The notes below the pieces were generated by a model. That model was given only the letters and a program-made list of their open reading frames with translations. It was not told where the DNA came from and made no database searches. The position numbers were made by a program, and so were the translations under genes. Source: Anagrus nilaparvatae (taxonomy: Eukaryota > Arthropoda > Insecta > Hymenoptera > Mymaridae). From it: a DNA stretch of 64,000 nucleotides. Shown piece after piece: positions 57,886 through 64,000 of this stretch; the stretch's first letter is position 1, and every line of letters begins with the position of its first letter. The stretch spans positions 67,486,501-67,550,500 of the forward strand of contig JAKSXM010000007.1 of assembly GCA_022575985.1 (NCBI GenBank), in the 5' to 3' direction.

Positions 57886-59335
57886 TTTTTTTTTTTTTTT
57901 TTGTCAAGGGAATCTTGGAATGTTTGCGGGCCTTAAAGACCCACAAATTTCTATGACCGCCCAGTTGCACAAAGTGTACAACTGGGAGACCACCGGCGAA
58001 CGTGGTTGCCGGCTACGCCCCAGATTCTTACTGGATAAACACACTATAAACCCCCCTGCGCTTGTTTGCCCCAAACCGGAACTCCCTTTTCAGGTATAAC
58101 TTCAGCTTGGGACGCGCAGCCTAGGCAACTGGCCGCTGCCTTCCCACAGCCTAGTGACAGGAGAGCTATCTACGATAGAAAGCCCTCCTCCTTTTTCTTC
58201 AACAAGGTGGTCCTTACGTACTCTGCTAATTTGTTCCAATTTTCAGAATTCCGTAGCATTTCCAGGACCACCGTCTCTAGCCTCCAAATCGGGAAGGGCG
58301 GGCGCCCTTCCACGTAGCGCACACATCCGAAGAAAGTGTGCTCCACTGTATCCTTCTCGCCTGGGCAGTGCAAGCACTCCTCTGTTGCCACCTTATGCCA
58401 ATGTTTCAACATTGCACGGAAGTACCCGTGTCCAGTTAAAAATTTTTAAACTTTCTTGACTAAGATTTCAGCCTCGCGGGGACCTGTAACCCCTCCATGC
58501 CAAGCGGGGACGGACGCCGACTCCATTCGAAGATACTCTTCGAACTTGTCCTCGTCCATCTTTGGTAAATTCCAACCCAAGGGACGCCTCTTGTACGGAG
58601 GCCGTTGGGAGGTTCCCTCAAGCACCCAGAAGGTGATGTAATGATGGTCGCTACCATTGTAACCATCCATCACCGTCCATTCGCCGATTCTCCCAGACGC
58701 ACCTTCTGTTGCAAAGGTTATGTCTGGGATAGAGGCACCCCAACCTGCCCTCTCGTAGGTGGGCCGGTTTCCTCTATTCTAGACCACTAGTTTGCATCTA
58801 GTGGCCATTTCCAGTACCTGCTGTCCCCTAGGATTGGTCGTCGGCATGCCCCATTCTAAGGCCCTAGAGTTAAAGTCTCCAGCAAGGATAACGCTTCCAG
58901 TTACCGTCGGAACCGTGTTCTCGATGCTGGCCAGCTTTGTAGCCAGCACTTCCGAGCTATCGTTTGGGGAGAGGTAGCAACTTATATAAGTTGTCTCCCC
59001 GCACGTGACCCAAACGTGGCAATTGCCTTTCCCTTTTCTGGTCAAGGACGTTTGGGTTCTACCCCGGACCCATATAGCGCAACAGCCAGTGTCATCGGTT
59101 AGCCAGTACTTGTGGTTCATGTTGTATGATTGCTCGCTTAGTAAGAGGATACTTGAATCCTCTTCACGGGCAATATGTTCCAACAAAGCACCAGCTTCCC
59201 GGGCTTGATTCATGTTCCCTTGTAGAACATTGATCATTTCCGATGGCACTTATTTCTTGCCGCAGCCAGAGCCTCCCGGTAGCTGGGGCAGTTTCCTTCT
59301 CCGGCATAGTGCTCCGTAGAGCACTTGTCGTCCCT
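57886..59335 (-). pseudogene. Internally deleted R1-clade non-LTR retrotransposon
   Basis: Minus strand, 5' to 3': end of ORF1 (DDKCSTEHYAGEGNCPSYRE, a zinc-knuckle remnant, ending at TGA); ORF2 starting at ATG 59237-59235, which overlaps that TGA as ATGA; APE endonuclease with INVLQGNMNQ, LLLSEQ, ILAGDFNSRALEWGM and, after one TAG at 58781-58779, TYERAGWGASIPDITF and GSDHHYITF. At about 58446 the endonuclease is joined directly to the C-terminal domain FLTGHGYFRAMLKHW and CLHCPGEKDTVEHTFFGC (to 58170), so the whole RT is missing. All parts are in one frame with only two stops. A 3' untranslated region and a poly(A) tract (57886-57903 as T on plus) complete the end. Confidence 0.88.
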
Positions 59336-60010
59336 ATTAATATTATTAATATTAATAATAATTAAAAAATATATTACAAAATATAAAAAAAAAAACTAAT
59401 ATAAAAATCTAATCAAATCTATTGTATGCCATCATTTATAGAATTACTTAATTTATAAACATGTTTAAGTATTGTATTATGACATTGTATTACATGGGTG
59501 GTGTCTCTATAAATGTAAAAAAATAATTAGAAAATGTACAAAAAAAAAATCTTAAAAATTATAAATATTAAATTTGTAAGTACAAGTATAAAAAGCATTA
59601 AGATTTTTTATAAAACCTATATAAATTTAATCTAATCAAAAGTAAAATAGGATATCTTGTAAGTAAATATAAGCTGCTGACAAATAGAATAGAGTCCATT
59701 GAACCTATTTAAAAAAAAAATAGGTCAAAAAAGTAGTGATTATAAAGCCATAAAAATCTAATCTAAAAAATAAATGGAAAATATAAATCAAAAAATGGCT
59801 AATTAATACTTATTATTTATACTGTAATTATTTATATTAGTTTTTATTTAAGTTTCTTTAATTATTAATTTTTATACTATTTAAATGTTATATGCTACAC
59901 CCACGCCCAGGTTAAGTGTCTATGTGGGTGCAACAACTCTATGGTAGTTGTATGTTAATACTCTGTATGAAACTAGGTGATAAATAAACAAAAAATACAA
60001 TAAAATATTT
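59336..60010. other. AT-rich DNA ending in a structured retroelement-like tail
   Basis: 59336-59890 is AT-rich with repeated aaaatctaatcaaatct-type words. At 59895-59935 cacccacgcccaggttaagt then gtctatgtgggtg forms one stem-loop, and acaactctatggtagttgt (59931-59949) another. With the following aaataaacaaaaaataca this resembles a LINE 3' untranslated tail, unassigned. Confidence 0.4.
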
Positions 60011-60208
60011 CTACCTATACTATAAATATATAATCGCCGCTGTAGGCAGGTTACCACGTGGTTATCACGTGATCACTATATGATTATCACGTGATCACCA
60101 CGTGAATATCTACCTATACTATAAATATATAATCGCCGCTGTAGGCAGGTTACCACGTGGTTATCACGTGATCACTATATGATTATCACGTGATCACCAC
60201 GTGAATAT
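60011..60208. repeat. Two tandem copies of a 99 bp CACGTG-rich unit
   Basis: ctacctatactataaatata starts at 60011 and again at 60110. Each copy has four CACGTG sites (ccacgtgg, tcacgtga twice, ccacgtga). The two copies appear identical apart from the last bases, so the duplication is recent. Confidence 0.9.
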
Positions 60209-60800
60209 CACGTGATAATTACGTGTTTATCACGTGATCACCACTTGTAGTAACGGTTGCTATAGAAACAGTAACCATGGTAACAGGTGTTATGGGACTG
60301 GTAACCATGGCAACGGTTGCTATGGAAACGGTAATAACAGTTGCTATGGAGATTGTAGTCATAGCAACGGTTGCTATGGAAACAGTAACCAATGAAACGG
60401 TTGTTATGGAATTTATAACCATAGTAACGGTTATGGTTATCACGTGATTACTACGTGTTTATCACGTGATCAACACTTATATTAACGGTTGCTATAGAAA
60501 CAGTAACTATGGTAACAGGTGTTATGGGAATGGTAACCATGGCAACGGTTGCTATGGAAACGATAATAATGGTTGCTATGGAGACGGTAACGGTTGTTAT
60601 AGAAATTGTAACCATAGCAACGGTTGCTATGGAAACAGTAACCATGGAAAAGGTTGTTATGGAATTTGTAACCATAGCAACGGTGGTTATGGGAATGATA
60701 ACCATAGCAACGGTTGCTATGGAAACGGTAAACATGGTAACGGTTGTTATGGAAATAGTAACCATAAAAACGATTGCTACTGAAACGGTCGCTATGGATT
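60209..60800. repeat. 15 bp minisatellite arrays rich in X-box-like sites
   Basis: Two related blocks, each headed by CACGTG words (gtttatcacgtgatca at 60225 and 60457, 232 bp apart), followed by alternating 15 bp units of the types aacggttgctatgga and aacagtaaccatggt. Exact GTNRCC-N2-RGYAAC matches occur at 60271, 60301, 60533, 60608 and 60668. Four open frames of 74-105 codons on both strands are products of the period being a multiple of three. Confidence 0.9.
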
Positions 60801-61270
60801 ACTACTCGTAGTAACGGTTTCTAAGTTAAACAGTTCATACGTATGAATAACATTTCAGACGTATAAATATTTTTTATTTTTTTTTTAAATTTTTTATTGT
60901 ATTATATATATTTTCATTTCTAAAGAACATGGATTTTCTTATAAAAAATCAAAATTATTTAGTTTTAATGTTATTGAGTGTTTGCAAAATATAAAAAGAT
61001 GTATAGCTTTAGATGATGTCTGTGATAAATTTTATGTTATATAATACAGGTATAGCTCAAACAAAAAAAAGGAACTATAAATATCATTAAGATTTTTTTT
61101 TATATATAAGTTATTAATTAAACTACTAAATTATTTCGAATTTAATTAAAGATAAAGGTAAATTTGGATATAAGTAGTGGTAAAAAACCTGAAATTTGAA
61201 ACAGATGAAACATAAACCAATGTAAATATTAAAAATATTTAACTTTTTTAAAGTTAATTTATAACTTTTA
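60801..61270. other. AT-rich DNA
   Basis: Nothing supported. Confidence 0.5.
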
Positions 61271-61411
61271 ATGTTTTTTATTGAGGGTAAAATTGTATTT
61301 TGGGGTTCAACCGCAGAAAGTATAAAAATAGAAACTGAAGATCAAATATTAATAAAACAAGGTGTAATTAAAAATTATAATGGTGATCAATATATATCAA
61401 TGACAGGTTGA
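61271..61411 (+). pseudogene. Possible OB-fold (RPA-like) protein fragment
   Basis: 46 codons from ATG: GKIVFWGSTAESIKIETED followed by QILIKQGVIKNYNGDQYISM. The pattern (V)xxWGxxA then a short loop then I.K.GVIK.YNG..Y.S resembles one OB-fold of replication protein A large-subunit-like proteins, which also occur in some DNA transposons. Ends at TGA. The match is by eye and weak; no neighbouring exons were recognised. Confidence 0.25.
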
Positions 61412-61621
61412 GGTTCACGGTTCAGCTAATTATAAAATAAATTATAAATTAAAAAAATTATAAAAATTTTCAATTTTTTTTTTTATAAATTATAAAAATT
61501 TATTCAAAATTTAAAGTAAAAAACAATAAAATTAAAGATTTTTTTTATTAAAAGAATATAAATAATTTTTTTTATTTTACGATTTAATTTTTAATGCGTT
61601 GCGCGACCCATAAATGCCTAC

Positions 61622-61646
61622 TCCTCACGCGCGAAGCGCGTGAGGA
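61622..61646. repeat. GC-rich perfect hairpin
   Basis: cctcacgcgc-gaa-gcgcgtgagg: a 10 bp perfect stem (11 with the flanking T-A) and a 3 nt loop, in very AT-rich surroundings. Probably the end of a repeat; a host terminator role is not supported. Confidence 0.7.
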
Positions 61647-61753
61647 TAGTCCTATATTATATATTGCAACTTTCATAGGATTAATATCAGGGTACAACTA
61701 TTAATAAATATATAATATTTATTGGACCAATCAAAAATTTTATAAATGTAAAG

Positions 61754-63114
61754 GGTGGCTGATTCCAAGTGAAACGTACGTTGACCTCCAGATGGGGTCT
61801 TTCGATTGGGCTGTAACTTTGCACAGGTGATTATACATATAAAATGTCCTCACTCCCCAAATTTTACTTCATAAAATCGTTTCTAACCGTCTCTGTGAAT
61901 TTTTGAAAATTGGGACCGATTTTAAAGCTCTCAGCCACCAACTTTTGCTTCATTATATAAAAGCATGAAGAAATGTTAAAAATATTATTATAAAAACGGT
62001 TTCGATTGGAAATTCCCCTGTCTAGCCGAAATTCTAAACCGTTTTTTAACATTTTTACGTGGAAACCTGGAAAATTGGAAAATGTGAGCCGTACCGGCTG
62101 TAGCTCATAACTCAAAACCCGTCACTTCAAATAACTTCAAACTGGGAGTGGAGAGAGTATTCCATATACTTTCACCTGATATTAATATGGGTATGGGTAT
62201 TTTCACAAACGGAAAAGTTATAACGATAATTAGTGATTTTAATTCTTTTTTAAAATTTCTATTTCTTGGTATTTAAGCTTTTTAGTTTTGAAAAACTTAA
62301 AAAACAAATAATTATAAAATATAATAATTAAAAATCCACATGAAAAAAAAAAATTTCTTTGGAATTTTAGTTTTATTCAGCTTTCTCGGTGTTTTTCCAA
62401 AAACTGACAGCCGAAATGACTCGCAGTAAGAAGTTTCAGCTATTTACTATGATTGAAAATAGTTTTTGAGCTCTGTTCAGAGTGTGAAAAAACTAAAATA
62501 GAAAATTTACTCAGATTTTCTTTTGCAAATATTTTTAATTCAAAAACTAAATTGGATGGGATGTATATTGTATATATATATTATATTGTATATATATATT
62601 ATTATATATCTATATTGCATTTTCAAAATCGGAAAATTTCACTAATTATCGTTATAACTTTTCCGTATGTGAAAATACCCATACCCATATTAATAACAGG
62701 TGAAAGTATATGGAATACCCTGTCTCCACTCCCAATTTGAAGTTATGTGAAGTGACGGGTTTTGAGTTATGAGCTACAGCCGGTACGGTTCACATTTTCC
62801 AATTTTCCGGGGTTCCACGTAAAAATTTAAATTTAAAAAAACGGTTTGGGAATTCGGATAGCCAGGGAAATTTCCGAGCGAAACCGTTTTTCCAATAATA
62901 TTTTTAACATTTCTTTATGCTTTTATAAAAGGAAGCAAAAGTTGGTGGCTGAGAGCTTTAAAATCGGTCCCAATTTTCAAAAATTCACAGAGACGGCTAG
63001 AAACGATTTTGAGGTAAAATTTGGGGAGTGAGGACATTTTATATATATAATCACCTGTGCAAAGTTACAGCCCAATCGTAAGGTCAACGTACGTTTCACA
63101 TGGAATCAGCCGGG
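61754..63114. repeat. Long inverted repeat (foldback) element, about 1.36 kb
   Basis: The left arm from ggctgattccaagtgaaacg (61757) to about 62237 is matched inverted by about 62639-63113. Landmarks that pair: gtgaaacgtacgttgacct, ggctgtaactttgcacaggt, tctcagccaccaacttttgc, ttcgaaccgtttt-type words, gtgagccgtaccggctgtag and tatgggtatgggtattttca. Arms are about 480 bp with small differences; the spacer is about 400 bp and holds a TA-rich microsatellite (62570-62612). Short open frames in the arms (61864-62115, 62846-63031) are mirror images and not genes. Confidence 0.9.
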
Positions 63115-64000
63115 TATTATATGTCAATTTAATTTCCATATGTATGAAAAAAAAAACCTACAAAAAAAACAAAAAAAAAACTTTGATTCTAAGTAATTAA
63201 GTTTTATTTTTAAAAAGTACGACAAATATATTTCATCATAATCTATGATGATTTGATTTGATACTGATATTATTTTTCATTGTTTGTAAATTCAAAATAA
63301 AATATCTATAACTTTAGAAAAAATATTGTAAATCAAATTTTCTGTTCAATTTAAATTCTCTTAAAAATTCAATGAAAATTTAAAATAAATGTATAAAATT
63401 TAAAAATAACCTGATTAAATTATAAAACGCGTATGTAAATATTGCAAAATTTATTAAACTTATCATTAAGTCTACTTCAATCTCTTATCAATATTTGTAT
63501 TTTCTTTTTTCTGCAAATCAAGGTAATTTGATTAATTTAATACGTTAAGATAACGAGATTTATTTCATATCAATGAATTCAACGAATCAAAAATTATTTT
63601 AAATGTAAGATTTTATTTGCTTTTCAAGTTTTACTTCATTGAATAATCTCCTGCTTTGTTTATTAATACATTTAAGATTATTTATAAGCAAAAAATTATA
63701 TGTACTTTTAAGATTTAGAATTTTTCTCTAATCATTGAACTCATAAAAATTATAACATAAATACAGAACATTAATTTTTGAAATATTTACCGATTGATTT
63801 AAAAGTCATAAAACAGAAAATAATAAAGTTTGTTCACAAAATATGAGGAAAAAATTTTTTTTTTTATTAAAAAAGTTTTCTTTTAATAGAATTCGCCTAT
63901 AACTTTTCTAATTTCAAAAACAGGTGTACTAACTACAGAGTAACCATATTGACGAGTTATTTTTGGAATTTTCAAAAAGGCTTAACGACATAAATAAAAT
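63115..64000. other. AT-rich DNA to the window end
   Basis: No exon seen. The next CUB-gene exon should lie beyond the window. The candidate acceptor caaaaacag at 63915-63923 is followed by an early stop and was not used. Confidence 0.5.

Noticed and set aside
60219..60811. Four open frames of 74-105 codons on both strands, two of them Thr/Ile/Val-rich and one Gly/Tyr/Asn-rich
   Set aside because: Generated by a 15 bp tandem repeat, whose period is a multiple of three; composition is pure repeat.
61864..63031. Two similar ORFs of 83 and 61 codons on opposite strands
   Set aside because: They are the same sequence in the two arms of the inverted repeat and show no protein motif.
63915..64000. 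A next exon of the CUB gene after caaaaacag
   Set aside because: The following sequence meets stops early in the required phase and has no CUB-like or linker-like content.

Overview
The window looks like animal, most likely insect, nuclear DNA: strongly AT-rich, GT-AG introns of several to more than 20 kb, a BEL/Pao LTR retrotransposon, R1-type non-LTR fragments, a tRNA-derived SINE and many small inverted-repeat (foldback/MITE-like) elements. Nothing bacterial is present: no operons, ribosome binding sites, CRISPR array or bona fide tRNA gene. I cannot fix the insect order from the sequence.

Two host genes are supported. (1) A plus-strand CUB-domain gene crosses the whole window: four exons (13429-13585, 26837-26896, 34263-34474, 56718-56798) join with matching codon phases and rebuild one complete four-cysteine CUB domain plus a linker. 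Its introns inside the window are about 13.3, 7.4 and 22.2 kb; further exons must lie outside. (2) A complete secreted histidine acid phosphatase (venom/prostatic acid phosphatase type), six exons on the minus strand from 51157 to 46536, lies wholly inside the third intron of the CUB gene. The six exons add up to 388 codons plus stop, with phases that all agree.

The rest is mobile and repetitive DNA. 1.7-2.98 kb: a 55-56 bp satellite with a seven-unit, 391 bp higher-order repeat. 5.8-6.0 kb: a tRNA-derived SINE. 13.95-14.84 kb: a foldback element built of 128 bp units. 14947-23622: an apparently intact BEL/Pao element on the minus strand, with 979 bp LTRs that look identical, a 5 bp target duplication, and gag and pol in the same frame separated by a single UGA followed by CUA, the known leaky-stop context. 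31.6-33.6, 51.5-52.1 and 57.9-59.3 kb: three R1-clade fragments; the last is an internally deleted copy that joins the endonuclease to the C-terminal zinc motif. 36.7-38.3 kb: a decayed RNase H-bearing non-LTR element, split by an 838 bp FLYWCH/MULE (Phantom-like) DNA element with a 7 bp target duplication. 39.8-43.6 kb: a cluster of hairpin elements. 44.4-44.9 kb: a MULE transposase C-terminal pseudogene. 60.0-60.8 kb: a CACGTG-rich tandem repeat followed by 15 bp minisatellites rich in RFX X-box matches. 61.75-63.11 kb: a very long inverted repeat.

All coordinates, phases and repeat periods were worked out by reading the sequence; no alignment or database search was run, so family names rest on motif recognition.
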